Shown here: piece after piece, positions 35,060 through 46,575 of the stretch
Layout of the letters: each line of letters starts with the position of its first letter
How positions within the stretch are numbered: the stretch's first letter is position 1
Assembly: GCA_943788115.1 (NCBI GenBank)
Contig: CALSPA010000009.1
Location: 1-64,000, forward strand
Length of the DNA: 64,000 nucleotides
Direction of reading: 5' to 3'
Source of the DNA: an uncultured Flavobacteriales bacterium
GTDB lineage: Bacteria; Bacteroidota; Bacteroidia; Flavobacteriales_D; Parvicellaceae
The notes under the pieces: model-generated
Seen by the model: the letters and a program-made list of their open reading frames with translations, nothing else
What the model was told of the DNA's origin: nothing
Database searches by the model: none
Translations under genes and position numbers: made by a program

Positions 35060-37582
35060 ATTGCCGAGCAAAAAAAAATTATTATCAATTACACAAATAA
35101 CATACTACTTTCAATAATAATAATTACTTCATCAATTTTTATTTCGAGTTGTTCCAATGAAAACATTCAAACTATTGATATTAATGATGAATGTATTGAG
35201 CTTTTAATATCAGATTCCGATCTTATATCCTTAAAACAAAATAGAGATTCTGCTATTAGTTTAGGTATAATAAACCCTTCTTTTAAAAAATACATTAAAG
35301 GAGTTTTAAAATACAGAAATAACGAAATACCAATTAAATTAAGATTTAAAGGTGACTGGGTAGACCATCTTAAAGGAGACAAATGGTCTTTTAGAGTTGT
35401 TGTTTTGGGCGAAAACACTTTTAAAGGATTAAAAAGTTTTTCAATTCAATCTCCTCATACTAGAACATTTCTAGATGAATGGTTTATGCATAAAATATTT
35501 AAAAAAGAAGATATTCTTACAACAAGGTATGAATTCATAGATGTTAAGTTAAACAACAAACAACTAGGGATTTATGCCTATGAAGAACATTTTGAGAAAC
35601 AACTATTAGAATCTAGCAACAGACGTGAAGGACCAATACTTAAATTCAATGAAGAAGGTCTTTGGGAAACAAGATTTTATAAAAAATTTTACAACATACC
35701 TTTCCCTTATTTTGAAGCTGCAGAAGTTATTCCTTTTAAAAAAAATAAAACACTAAAGAATTCTACTTTAAATAAGAATTATAAATACGCCACACAATTA
35801 ATGCTTAAGTACAAAGAATTAAATGGCAATCTTAATGAAATATTCAATTTAGAGAAAGTAGCTAAATATTATGCACTATGTGATTTAGGAAGAGTTAGAC
35901 ATTCTATACATTGGCACAATCAGCGATTTTATTTCAATCCCATTACTAATAAATTGGAGCATATTGGGTTTGATTGTTTTGCAGGAATTGAAGAAGGAGA
36001 TAAAGACATTATTTTAGGATATATTGAGAATGATAAGTACGAATTTGATGTTGCTTTTCTAAATAAACAGTTTTATAACTCTTCTACTTTTAAAAGACAT
36101 TACTCCTTTTACTTAGAAAAATATTCATCAAATGATTACATTAATGAGATTGAAAAAGAATTCGTTTCAATATTAAAAACGTTAAATACAAAATTAAATA
36201 ATGAATACCCTGATTATAAATTTGATTTTGAAAGATATAAATTAAATGCAACTCTTATTCAGGAATTATTACCAATTTACAGAAATAACAATTACAAGTT
36301 CTATCTAAATCAAAGAAATTATTCTCATTTAGACACAATTGGAAATCACTATTTTCCATCTTTAGGGTTAAAAGCAAGTTGGAGTAAAAATAACAAAGTA
36401 TTGCTTGAGAATTTTCACTTTTCTGAAGTGGAAATATTAGGGTACACAAACAGTGATTTTAAATTCTTTCCTTTTAGTGGTAATAAAATAGTTCTAGAGA
36501 AGTTTAACTCAAAATTGTCTTCCACAACTTTTAATTTAGACTCTTTAGCTACTCATATTTGTTTAAAGCCATTAAATACAAATCAAATTACATATTGTAA
36601 AATTAAAAATTGGAAGTATAAATCTGACGCTTCATTTAGCTTAAATAATGTGAAATCATCTACAGACTTCATGCCTTCTGTCTTCAAAATTGATTCAACA
36701 AGTATGACAATTAAACTTCCATTTGGTATTTACAACTTTAATGAATCCATTACTATACCTGAAGGATGGACCTTGATTATTGAAGAAGGTACTGTTGTTA
36801 ATTTAAGTCCTGATAAATACATTTTAAGTTATTCACCAGTTTCAATGATTGGCTCAGAACAAAATCCAATTAAGCTTGTACATGGAAGTTTTATTGTTTT
36901 ATCTCAAAAAGATAAAAAATCAACACTGAAAAATGTGATTTTTGACAGCTTATCTCTTAGTGAAAATTCTAATTGGACAATTACTGGAGCTGTAACATTT
37001 CACAATACAAATGTTTTAATTTCAGATTGTCAATTTTCTAATAATCTATCAGAGGATGCACTGAACATAATATCTTCTGATTTTGAACTAATCAGATCTC
37101 AAGTCAACAACACCTTTTCTGATGGATTTGATGCCGATTTCTGCAATGGTGTCATTAAAAACTGTGATTTTTCATTTACAGGAAATGATGGAGTTGACAT
37201 TTCAGGTAGTAATGTTACAATAAGTAACTCTAAAATATATAAGGCCGTAGACAAAGCTATTTCTAGCGGAGAAAGATCGAATCTAATTGTTAACAATTGT
37301 AGCATTAATAAAGCCAATATTGGTTTAGCATCGAAAGATGAATCATCAATAATAGTTAATTCTGTTAAAATTGAGAAGTCAAATGTTTGTTATGCTATAT
37401 TCCAAAAAAAGGCAGAATTTAATCCTGCAAAAATTAGTGTAAGCTCTAGTATTGAAGCTGATTTCAAGCAGCTTTATCTTCTAGATAAAAACTCAACTTT
37501 AAGTTATAAAAATGAATTATTTACGGGAACTAAACAAATCAATGTTGATTCTCTTTACCTCCCTTTTAAAAAAGTAAAATAA
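35060..37582 (+). CDS. CotH-like lipoprotein with C-terminal parallel beta-helix; no ordinary start codon
   Basis: The frame is open from 35039 but contains no ATG, GTG or TTG until 35405, far inside the conserved domain. Upstream of 35405 the frame encodes a lipoprotein signal (KKIIINYTNNILLSIIIITS, then SIFISSC). I place a provisional start at ATT 35060; ATT 35078 is also possible. The CotH kinase-fold segment is clear: FKGDWVDHLKGDKWSFRV, FSIQSPHTRTFLDEWFMH and LGIYAYEEHFEKQLLE. Residues about 570-790 form right-handed beta-helix rungs (DALNIISSDFELI, DGVDISGSNVTISNSKIY). CotH proteins phosphorylate surface proteins in spore formers; in Bacteroidota their role is open. Confidence 0.72.
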   Translation: MAEQKKIIINYTNNILLSIIIITSSIFISSCSNENIQTIDINDECIELLISDSDLISLKQNRDSAISLGIINPSFKKYIKGVLKYRNNEIPIKLRFKGDWVDHLKGDKWSFRVVVLGENTFKGLKSFSIQSPHTRTFLDEWFMHKIFKKEDILTTRYEFIDVKLNNKQLGIYAYEEHFEKQLLESSNRREGPILKFNEEGLWETRFYKKFYNIPFPYFEAAEVIPFKKNKTLKNSTLNKNYKYATQLMLKYKELNGNLNEIFNLEKVAKYYALCDLGRVRHSIHWHNQRFYFNPITNKLEHIGFDCFAGIEEGDKDIILGYIENDKYEFDVAFLNKQFYNSSTFKRHYSFYLEKYSSNDYINEIEKEFVSILKTLNTKLNNEYPDYKFDFERYKLNATLIQELLPIYRNNNYKFYLNQRNYSHLDTIGNHYFPSLGLKASWSKNNKVLLENFHFSEVEILGYTNSDFKFFPFSGNKIVLEKFNSKLSSTTFNLDSLATHICLKPLNTNQITYCKIKNWKYKSDASFSLNNVKSSTDFMPSVFKIDSTSMTIKLPFGIYNFNESITIPEGWTLIIEEGTVVNLSPDKYILSYSPVSMIGSEQNPIKLVHGSFIVLSQKDKKSTLKNVIFDSLSLSENSNWTITGAVTFHNTNVLISDCQFSNNLSEDALNIISSDFELIRSQVNNTFSDGFDADFCNGVIKNCDFSFTGNDGVDISGSNVTISNSKIYKAVDKAISSGERSNLIVNNCSINKANIGLASKDESSIIVNSVKIEKSNVCYAIFQKKAEFNPAKISVSSSIEADFKQLYLLDKNSTLSYKNELFTGTKQINVDSLYLPFKKVK

Positions 37583-37610
37583 TATTGTTATAATTTCACA
37601 TAAACTATTA

Positions 37611-38114
37611 TTGTTAATTCATATTAACTCTTTTAAAAAAATAACTTTATTACTGTTAACTTTTAATTGCTTTTTTATTCTTGCTCAAGAAAACAAAAAC
37701 AAATTACAAGTTAAAGGTCAAATTGTTAATTCATTGGGTAAAGTAACTGATGTTACTATTCGTTTAGTCTACAGTAATTCTATTATTGACACTATTTTAG
37801 CTTCAAATGGCAGGTATGACATTTTATTACCACTTGAAAATAAAATTCTTTTAGAATTTATTTCAACCAACCACTACACTAAAAGAATCGCTTTCGACAC
37901 ACATGTTAACGGTAAAAAGAAATTACCTTTTTTTGACTTAAAAATTAATTTGCATGAAATTGATTTATGGAATTTATCAGCTGAAAATTTAGATCTAATG
38001 GACTTCCCTGTTGCTTATATAAAATATGACTTTAAAAAGAAAATATTTTTTGACTTCAACCAGAAATATAGTAAAATCATTTCTAAGGAATTATCTACTG
38101 TGAAAAGGAATTAA
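37611..38114 (+). CDS. Secreted protein with carboxypeptidase-regulatory-like domain
   Basis: The 167-residue ORF starts at TTG 37611. It has a signal peptide (ITLLLLTFNCFFILAQ) followed by LQVKGQIVNSLGKVTDVTIRLVY ... GRYDILLP, the beta-sandwich pattern of CarboxypepD_reg-like domains common in Bacteroidota envelope proteins. The C-terminal half (residues about 105-167) is basic and not recognised. It lies 28 bp after the CotH-like gene and 29 bp before the receiver-kinase. Confidence 0.6.
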   Translation: MLIHINSFKKITLLLLTFNCFFILAQENKNKLQVKGQIVNSLGKVTDVTIRLVYSNSIIDTILASNGRYDILLPLENKILLEFISTNHYTKRIAFDTHVNGKKKLPFFDLKINLHEIDLWNLSAENLDLMDFPVAYIKYDFKKKIFFDFNQKYSKIISKELSTVKRN

Positions 38115-38143
38115 AACACTATATTTAAGTATACCTTTTCATT

Positions 38144-39232
38144 ATGGATAAAATATTAATTGTTGATGATGATTTCTTTGTTTTAGAGCAATTAAAAAGT
38201 CTATTATCAAATAATAATCGTGACATATCATTTGTTGCCAAAGCAGAACTTGCCATTTTAAGAATGGAAAAAGAACAATTTGATCTTATTTTATTAGATG
38301 TTAATATGCCTGGAATAAACGGCATAGAATTATTAAAAAAAATAAGAAAAAGTGACTCACATAATGATATTCCTGTCATCATGATAACAGGTGACGATGA
38401 TACAGCAACTTTTGTTAATTGTTTTAAAAATGGGGCCAACGATTACATCGAAAAACCAATTAACACAATAATTTTAAATTCGAGAGTTAATGCTGCAATT
38501 AATTCTAGAAAACAAATAAAGGAGAACTTAGAAAAATCTGTTAAAATTTCAGATTTTCAAATCCAGCTTGAAAGACAAAAGTCGATTCAACATCAACTTA
38601 GAAGCTTGGTGTCAAGAATGAACCCTCATTTTATATTTAACATTCTTAATTCTATTCAATTTCATGTTCTAGAAAACGAACAAGAATTAGCTTTAGAAGG
38701 TATTTCTGGTTTTTCAAAATTAATCAGAACATCTTTAAATCAATCTGAAAAAGACCTTATTTTTCTTGATGAAGAATTAGATTTTTTAAATAATTATTTA
38801 TTCTTAGAACAAAATAGATTAGGTGAAAAACTACAATTTAACATCTCTATTCCTGAAGAAATAATGGAAGATGAAATTATGGTTCCTCCTATGATAATTC
38901 AACCTTTTGTTGAAAATTCAATTGTTCATGGAATCTCTAATTTAAAAGAAGGCGGAATTGTAGATATTATTTTTAGCACAATAAAAGATTATTTAATGGT
39001 AGAAATAATTGATAATGGAATAGGACGTGAAAAAGCTGCTCTTTTAAAAAAACAAAGAAGGGGCAGTAAATACCAATCTAAAGCACAGAGCATTATAGAT
39101 TTAAGAATGCAAATGTTTAGTGAATTACACAAGAAGAATTTCACTTATGAAATTATTGATTTATTTAATGAAAAAAACATTTCAATTGGAACTTCAGTCA
39201 AATTAAAAATTCCAATAGATTTAGAAGAGTAA
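38144..39232 (+). CDS. Soluble receiver-histidine kinase (REC + LytS-type kinase)
   Basis: The 362-residue protein has an N-terminal receiver domain (Asp52 in LILLDVNMPG; acidic pair at DDD 8-10; Lys104) followed by a coiled-coil linker and a LytS/YehU-type kinase. The phospho-His is His162 in RMNPHFIFNILNSI, the N-box is PPMIIQPFVENSIVHG, and the G-box is EIIDNGIGREKAA. There is no signal peptide or membrane segment, so it is cytoplasmic. The receiver-first order suggests it takes input from another kinase or is feedback-controlled. A LytTR regulator 6.6 kb downstream, past the giant PKD gene, is the natural partner. Confidence 0.88.
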   Translation: MDKILIVDDDFFVLEQLKSLLSNNNRDISFVAKAELAILRMEKEQFDLILLDVNMPGINGIELLKKIRKSDSHNDIPVIMITGDDDTATFVNCFKNGANDYIEKPINTIILNSRVNAAINSRKQIKENLEKSVKISDFQIQLERQKSIQHQLRSLVSRMNPHFIFNILNSIQFHVLENEQELALEGISGFSKLIRTSLNQSEKDLIFLDEELDFLNNYLFLEQNRLGEKLQFNISIPEEIMEDEIMVPPMIIQPFVENSIVHGISNLKEGGIVDIIFSTIKDYLMVEIIDNGIGREKAALLKKQRRGSKYQSKAQSIIDLRMQMFSELHKKNFTYEIIDLFNEKNISIGTSVKLKIPIDLEE

Positions 39233-39309
39233 ATCTGCTTAAATTGTCAATTCATGTATTAATTTCCAACGTTAGGAAGAAATGACATAGAACATATGAA
39301 TAAAAAAAA

Positions 39310-39317
39310 TATGTTTG
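39310..39317 (+). promoter_or_regulatory. Predicted -7 element for the PKD adhesin gene (TATGTTTG)
   Basis: This is an exact TAnnTTTG match 27 bases upstream of the ATG at 39344. No convincing -33 TTG was found at usual spacing. Confidence 0.4.
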
Positions 39318-39343
39318 TATAGTAATCAAAAATTGATTTCCAA

Positions 39344-42300
39344 ATGCACACCAAGCTACTCAAAATTTTATTGCTAATTTTCTTACCCACTGTATTTTAC
39401 AGCCAAACTGCTGGTTTTTATTCAGACACAGTAAATGGTTGTATTCCATTTGCAGTTACTTTCACCAACAATTCAGCTAACGGAGTTTCTTACAACTGGG
39501 ATTTTGGTGACGGAACTCAGTCTTCACTTGAAACCCCATCAAATACCTATACACAAGCGGGGTTATATTCAGTTAAATTAATAGTTTCATTTTCAAATTC
39601 TCCAAATGACACTTTAGTAATCAATAATTACATTGAAGTATTTGATGCTCCTACTGCAGATTTTCAATTTGCTCATTCAGGAACCTTTTGTGAAAACGAC
39701 AATTTATTTACTTTCACCAACAACAGCCTTAACGCAACAGCTTATACTTGGGATTTTGGTGATGGAAACACAGACACAACGACTAATCCCTTCTCACACA
39801 TATTCATCTGATGGAACTCACATAATAACTTTAATTGCTCAAAACAATTACTGCTCATCTAACATTTCAATGCCTGCATTAAACATAGATGAAATACCAA
39901 CTATTAATGCATCGGTTTCAGATTATTTTTCATGTGACTCTTCAAATTTATTTAATTTCACCGCTACTGCTAATCCACCTGTTGGAATTACATGGGACTG
40001 GGATTTTGGAGACGGATCTTCATCTTCAATTTTCAATCCGACTCATCAATACAATTCATCTGGAAATTTCAGCTCTTTTGTTATAGGAACTAATAATAAT
40101 GGATGTAAAGACACAATTTATTTAAATAACATTCAAATTTTTGAAGTACCGTTTGCAACAATCAATTCTGCTTTAACATCTGGTTGCGAACCATTTAATT
40201 CTAATTTTAACATACATTCTACTGGTGACTCTATTGCTTCAATTTCTTGGGATTTTGGAGATGGATCTATTATTAGCTCTACAACAGACACTATTTCACA
40301 CCTATACAATAGTGGTGGTGTTTTTAATGTAAATGCTCAAATTACTGATATCAATGGATGTGATTTTCAATTAACACAAATAAATCCTATAGTTGTTAAT
40401 GCAGCACCAACAGCAACCTATTCTGCCACTAATACTTATGGATGTTCTCCATTAACAGTACTGTTTAATTCATCTACAAACATCAACAACTCGATTGAAT
40501 GGAATTTTGGTGATGATACTGCTTTTGTAAATCAGAGCTCACCTTCTCATACTTATGTTTCTAATGGTTTATTCTTTCCTCAATTGACTATTACAGATTC
40601 ATTAGGCTGTAGCTCAACATACAGCTTAGACACAATAAATTCTGGAGCATTTTCATCTGAATTTACATCATCTACTCAAAACGGTTGCGCACCACTAAAT
40701 GTAGATTTCTTTTCTACTAATTCAGGGGCTACCAACTGGTTTTGGGATTTTGGTGATGGTAACTCATCCACGCTTCCAAATCCAACCCATACTTACAACA
40801 CAGCAGATACTTTTGATGTTTCACTGGTTATTTGGAACAACCTTGGATGTATTGACACGACAAATTATGAAGCTTATATCCAAACACAAGCCGAAACTAT
40901 TAATTTACCAACTGCAGATACTATTTCGACCTGTTCTCCCTTTGTATTTAATCCAGATGTTCAAAATTTAGGCCTTACTAATTATCAGTGGGATTTCGGA
41001 GATGGTACTTTAGGGTCTGGAGCAAACCCACTTCATGTATATGATAACAGTGGCGTATTTAACGCTCAACTATCTGCAACTTCTCCAAATGGCTGTTTAG
41101 TTGAAATTGATGATTTTGCATTTTTAGAAATAGATGGTCTTGATATTGACATTGAAATAACTACTTCTGTCTGTGACTCATCTTCTGTTTCAATTTCAAA
41201 CAATTCAACAGGTATATCAACTAGCCAATGGATTCTAGGTTCCGACACATTATCAACTAATTCCATTTTTTATGATTTCACTTCAAGTGATCCAACTTTA
41301 ATTGAATACAATGCAATTTCATCAATTGGTTGTCAAGTGAATCAATACATTCCTATAGTATTTGATTGTAATAATGCAAGTAATGATACAATTATGATTA
41401 CGCCTCCTCTAGACACTATGCCTATGGATCCAAATAATCCAGGGTCTGTCATCACTTATGTATCTATCGATTACTCATGCGGACCAGAAATGGTGAATTT
41501 ATTTTCTCCTTTTGAAAGTTCTCAAAATTTCTATTGGGATTTTGGTGATGGTTTCACCTCAAACGATATGAATCCCTCTCATTTATACAATTCTTCAGGA
41601 ATATTTCATTTATTACATTACGGTATTGCCGCAAATGGAGATACTTCTGTATTTTTAATTGACTACTTCATAACTCAACACGTAGCCCAAGTTGATTTTA
41701 GCTACAGTGAATCTATATCATGTAATTCGTCCACCGTAAGTTTTACTGACAACTCTCCAAACGCTAACACTTGGCTTTGGGCCTTTGGAAATGGGAATAC
41801 TTCTTTAACTCAAAACAGCTCTTTTACTTTTCCAATTGACAACACTTCTAAAACAGTTTCTTTAACTATAACTGATAGTACAGGATGTTCAGCTACAAAG
41901 ACGAGTGTTTTGTACTTTTATGAACCTATAATCGATGTTGATATTGATACATTAATTTGTTTTGGAGACACATTAGCTCTAAACGCACAAACGAATTCAC
42001 TTTTCACCTACAATTGGGACATGGGAGATGGGGCCTCATACAGCACTCAGTTCATTAATCACGAATATTTAACTGCTGGTATTTACAACATAGCTTTAAA
42101 TGTAACAGACAACAATGGCTGTGTCAGAAATGTTATTAACGATCCAATTAATGTTTTTTCTCCTGTTTCAACATTTACTCCAAACACCCCTCAATTTATT
42201 TGTGTAGGTGAATCAATTGAATTCATTAGTGATAATCAAAACTCTTACGCTGTCCCACATAATTGGTACTCATGCCTTGGCATCGATACGGCTCAAGTGT

Positions 42301-45220
42301 TATTCGAACTTTATAATATCTGCCGGAACATTTGATGTTACACACAGAGTTATTGAAAACGGATGTTTTTCCGAGTTAACTATAACTCCGAACCTTAATT
42401 ACAGTTAATGAAGCAGAAACAGATTTTTCATTTACTCAAACCAGTGCTTGTTTGCCTGTTACTGTTAACTTCCAAGATCTTTCCCCAAATGCTGTAAGCT
42501 GGCATTGGAATTTTGGAGACGGAAATTTTTCTAGTGCACAAAATCCACATCATAATTTCTCATTTGTCCCTTCAAATGACATCACATTAACTATAGTTGA
42601 TGCGAACGGTTGTACAGGTACTCATTCTCTTTCGACAATCGACACATTAAATAATGACTTTAGTATTTCAGATACTGTTATTTGTCTAAACTCAAGTGTT
42701 CAATTCAACGCCAATTCTAATTTAGCCACCAATTTTATATGGGATTTTGGTGACGGAACAACATCTAATTTAAGCAACCCTTCTCATCAATATACTGATG
42801 CAGGTTTTTATGATATTTCATTAATAATTGAAGCTGGACAGGGTTGTATTGACACAATAACATCTGAAGATCTTGTCGAAGTGCAACAAGTTATTGCTGA
42901 CTTTTCTTATACCTCCCCCGGAAATTGCCCTCCTATAATTTCTTCTTTCAACAACAATTCTTCTGGAGCTACTGATTACATTTGGTATTTTGGTGATAGC
43001 TCAACATCTATTTTACAAAACCCTTCTCATGTTTATACCTCGGCTGGAAATTATGATATTTCACTTGTTGCAACAAATGAAATAGGCTGCTATGATAGTA
43101 TTGTTGGTTTAAACCCTATTTACATTCCTGGACCTGTTATTGATTTCAACATCAACCAAATACTTGGTTGTGATTCACTAACTATTGATATTCAAAATAA
43201 CACTTCAAATGCAGTTTCCTATGAATGGGATTTTGATGATGGATCTCTATCAAATGATATTAATCCAACACATACCTATTCTAGTACAGGCAATTATGTA
43301 ATAATTTTATCGGCAACTGATACTAGTGGTTGTCAATCCTATTTACTCTCCCCAGTTGCTGTAGAAGTTATTCCCACTCCGACTGCTAGCTTCGCAAGCT
43401 CAGTACAAAACACATGTGTTCCAAATGCATTTTCTGTTATTAATTCATCTTTAAATGCTACAAGTTATAACTGGACCTTTGGTAATCAAATTAATACAGT
43501 ACCAAACCCATCATTTGGAATCTTTATGCCGGGGATTCAAAGTATTGAGTTGATCGCTAATAATCAAATTTGTAGTGACACTGTAACACACCAAATAACT
43601 GGACACTTTCAACCTGCTGTTAGTATTCTAGACCCAGGATCAATTTGCGCTAATGAAAATAACATTAATCTTCAAACATCATCAGTCTTTAATTCAAATG
43701 TAACTTGGTCTGGAAATGGAGTTTCAAGTAACGGAACCTTAGACCCTTCAAATCTAGGTGGTTCGTCAATAAACATTATTGCATCAACTAGCGGATATTG
43801 TGCCAGTTCAGATAGTATACAAATTGACATTATCAGTCCACCAGATGCTACAATTATTACTAATTCAATACAAATTTGTGAAGGCGAGAGTTTACCAAAT
43901 TTAATTGCACAAACAAACGGTGGTATTTGGAACGGTCCAAACACTAATCCAATGACTGGAGCAATTAATTCTTCGAACATTAACAATGGAAATTATTCTA
44001 TTTATTATTCAATAAATGGAGTTTGTTCTGATACAGATTCTATAGAACTTACAGTGCTAAACCAACCAGAAGCTACGATTTTAAACCCTGGATTAATTTG
44101 CAGTAATGAAACTGTTTCAACTTTAAATAGTACAACTCAAGGAGGAATATGGAATGGCAATTATATTAACTCCTCTACAGGAAAAATAAACATTTCTAAT
44201 TTGGGTATTGGTTATCATAATTTTACATATAGTTTTTCTGGAGACTGCCCTGCATCAGACACAATTGAAATTGAAATAAATGAGTTTTTAGAAGCTCAAA
44301 TCATGCAACCTAATTCTATTTGCGAAGGAAATCATGTTGAAAATTTAATTTCAATAAACAGTAATGGAATTTGGACGGGCATTGGGATAGCTGATCCAGC
44401 CATAGGGTTGTTTAATTCTGCTGGCTTAAGTGAAGGAGTCTACACAATAACTCATCAAACAAGTGGCCTTTGTGGAGATTTAGATAGTATTTATGTATAT
44501 ATAAATCCATTGCCAATACTTGATTATGAATTTGAAGCTCCTAATGCTTGTGTGGGTAGCCAAATAAACATTATTAATAATTCTACAAACATATCAAACG
44601 AATCATACCAATGGTTTATTGATGATTCTCTTATTTCAAACACTCAAAATCCAACTTTCTCTCTTGATCTAGGGGGATATGTATTGTCCGTTGAAATTAC
44701 TAATCAATTTGGTTGTAAAATAAAGCATTACATGGAAGAGTCATTAGTAGTTTATGATACTACTCCGCTTCCGGCTCCAGAAATAATAAGATCGACAGTT
44801 ATAAATGATTTGGATGTATATACAGAATGGGCACCTAAACAAAATGCAGTCAATACTGTTAAAGAATATGTGCTATTCAAATCAAAAGATCAAGAAACAT
44901 ACGATTACATAGGAACTTTTGAACCAATAATTGATAATTACATTGATGAAAATGTTGATGTTTTCAATGAAAATTACACTTATTATGTTGTTTCAATTAA
45001 TCAGTGTAATGTTCCTTCAAATGCATCTAATATAAGTAGCTCTGTCTTATTAGGATATGAGAAACCTAATGAATTCCAGACCATATTAAGATGGACATCA
45101 TATGAAAAATGGAAAGAAGGCGTCAACAGGTATGAAGTCCAAAAATTAAATGAATATGGTCAGTGGGATGTCATCAAAATTCTGAATCATGACATAAATA
45201 ACACAATTGTAGACCCTTAA
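39344..45220 (+). pseudogene. Giant PKD-repeat surface protein, frame broken by indels
   Basis: It reads as one protein of about 1950 residues spread over three frames. It begins with a signal peptide (MHTKLLKILLLIFLPTVFYS-Q). There are about 15 PKD domains with the WDFGDG core, four repeats of about 80 residues with GGIWNG-type cores (about 43.6-44.5 kb), and fibronectin-like domains near 44.8-45.2 kb. Frame breaks are near 39788-39792 (one extra base in CCCTT; expected NPSHTYS), near 42263-42310 and near 42395-42405. After the stop at 45218-45220 the same frame stays open and plausible to 45304. The missing sorting domain is in the ORF that follows. Sequence error is the likelier cause of the breaks. 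Confidence 0.8.
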
Positions 45221-45314
45221 AAGGTTATTACGTTAGAAAATCAATCTTATACGTTTGGAAAACCCTATATAGTAACTCGAGAGGCTTGCTATACATTTGA
45301 GTAAACATTTAATC

Positions 45315-45767
45315 ATGAATGCAAAAACAATCATATCAATAGTTATTTCTTTATTAATCGGATTGAATCTTTCTGCTCAAAACACTGAGAATGTCTACAA
45401 TGAAAATTTGGACATTTACAGAGTTATTGCAGTCAAAAATAAAAACGAGCAAATTGTAAGTGTTTCAAATACAATTGCTGTTGACAAACCTTTAACACTG
45501 TATGCTCCTAATGTGTTCTCTCCAGATGGTGACGGAACTAATGATTTCTTTGCTTTTAAAGGTCAAGGTGTTGAAAATTATTCTTTAGAAATATATAACA
45601 GATGGGGCCAAATGGTTTTTCAGGCCAATGACTTAAGTAATGAATGGAATGGAGATTATAGAGGAACACCTGCTCCTTTAGGAACATATGTTTACCAAGT
45701 TAAAGCTGCTAACTTTACCGGTGATAACATAATTGTTAAAAAAGGCTCTGTAGTTCTTATTAGATAA
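45315..45767 (+). CDS. T9SS type B sorting-domain ORF (detached C-terminus or mini cargo)
   Basis: The 150-residue ORF from ATG 45315 begins with what looks like a signal peptide (NAKTIISIVISLLIGLNLSA-Q). A short segment, DIYRVIAVKNKNEQIVSVSN, resembles the last fibronectin-like domain of giant cargo proteins. It ends with a full type B sorting domain (APNVFSPDGDGTNDFF, then YNRWGQMVFQ, then GTYVYQVKA). It is either the detached end of the preceding PKD protein, which lacks a sorting domain, or an unusual independent cargo with almost no passenger. A TTG at 45297 is an alternative start. Confidence 0.75.
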   Translation: MNAKTIISIVISLLIGLNLSAQNTENVYNENLDIYRVIAVKNKNEQIVSVSNTIAVDKPLTLYAPNVFSPDGDGTNDFFAFKGQGVENYSLEIYNRWGQMVFQANDLSNEWNGDYRGTPAPLGTYVYQVKAANFTGDNIIVKKGSVVLIR

Positions 45768-45803
45768 GTCTAAATCTATTATCTTTAAAAAAAATCTTTG
45801 AAG

Positions 45804-46568
45804 ATGGATGTAACTGCCCTTATAGTTGATGATGAGCACAAAAACAGAGAGACTTTAGCCAAACTAATTGATCAGTTTTGTTATGGTATTAAAGTTATTG
45901 GTCAAGCTGAAAATGTACAACAAGCCAAAGATTTCATTGATGCTAATAAACCCCAAATTGTTTTCTTAGATATAGAAATGCCAGGTGGCAATGGATTTAC
46001 TCTTTTAGAAAAATTCGATCAACCAAATTTTCAATTAATTTTCACAACTGCACATGCAGATTATGCTATCAAAGCAATTAAATTTGCAGCATTAGATTAT
46101 TTACTAAAACCAATTAATGTAAATGAATTGAAAATTGCTGTTGAAAAAGCAATTGAAAGTATCCAGAATTCATCTAATGAATTGTCAGATCAAAGATTTA
46201 ATGTTCTTAAAGACAATCAAAAAAATGAAGGCTTTGATTTTAAAAAAATTGCCCTACCCTCTCTTGAAGGAATTGAATTTTATGAAATCAATGAAATTCT
46301 AAGATGTGAAGCCGATAGAGCATATTGTAATTTCTTTCTTACCAACGGTCAAAAAATTACTGTATCTAAATCATTGAGAGAATTTGAAGAGTTACTAAGT
46401 GAATGTAATTTCTTTAGAGTTCATAAGTCCAACATGGTAAATCTAGGGCACATTAAAAAATACATTAAAGGTAAAGGGGGTTATGTAGTTTTAAGTGATG
46501 ACTCTCATGTTGATGTTTCTGTCAGAAAAAAAGAACTTTTAATGGAGGTTTTAGCTAACTATAAATAG
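45804..46568 (+). CDS. LytTR-family response regulator
   Basis: The 254-residue regulator has a receiver domain (phospho-Asp56 in IVFLDIEMPGGNG, Lys106 in LLKPIN) and a C-terminal LytTR DNA-binding domain (residues about 150-250: IALPSLEGIEFYEINEILRCEADRAY, FFRVHKSNMVNLGHIKKY). The start is ATG 45804 rather than TTG 45798. It sits between the giant adhesin and the PorP/SprF gene and probably pairs with the receiver-kinase at 38144 to control this locus. Confidence 0.9.
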   Translation: MDVTALIVDDEHKNRETLAKLIDQFCYGIKVIGQAENVQQAKDFIDANKPQIVFLDIEMPGGNGFTLLEKFDQPNFQLIFTTAHADYAIKAIKFAALDYLLKPINVNELKIAVEKAIESIQNSSNELSDQRFNVLKDNQKNEGFDFKKIALPSLEGIEFYEINEILRCEADRAYCNFFLTNGQKITVSKSLREFEELLSECNFFRVHKSNMVNLGHIKKYIKGKGGYVVLSDDSHVDVSVRKKELLMEVLANYK

Positions 46569-46575
46569 TTCTTTA

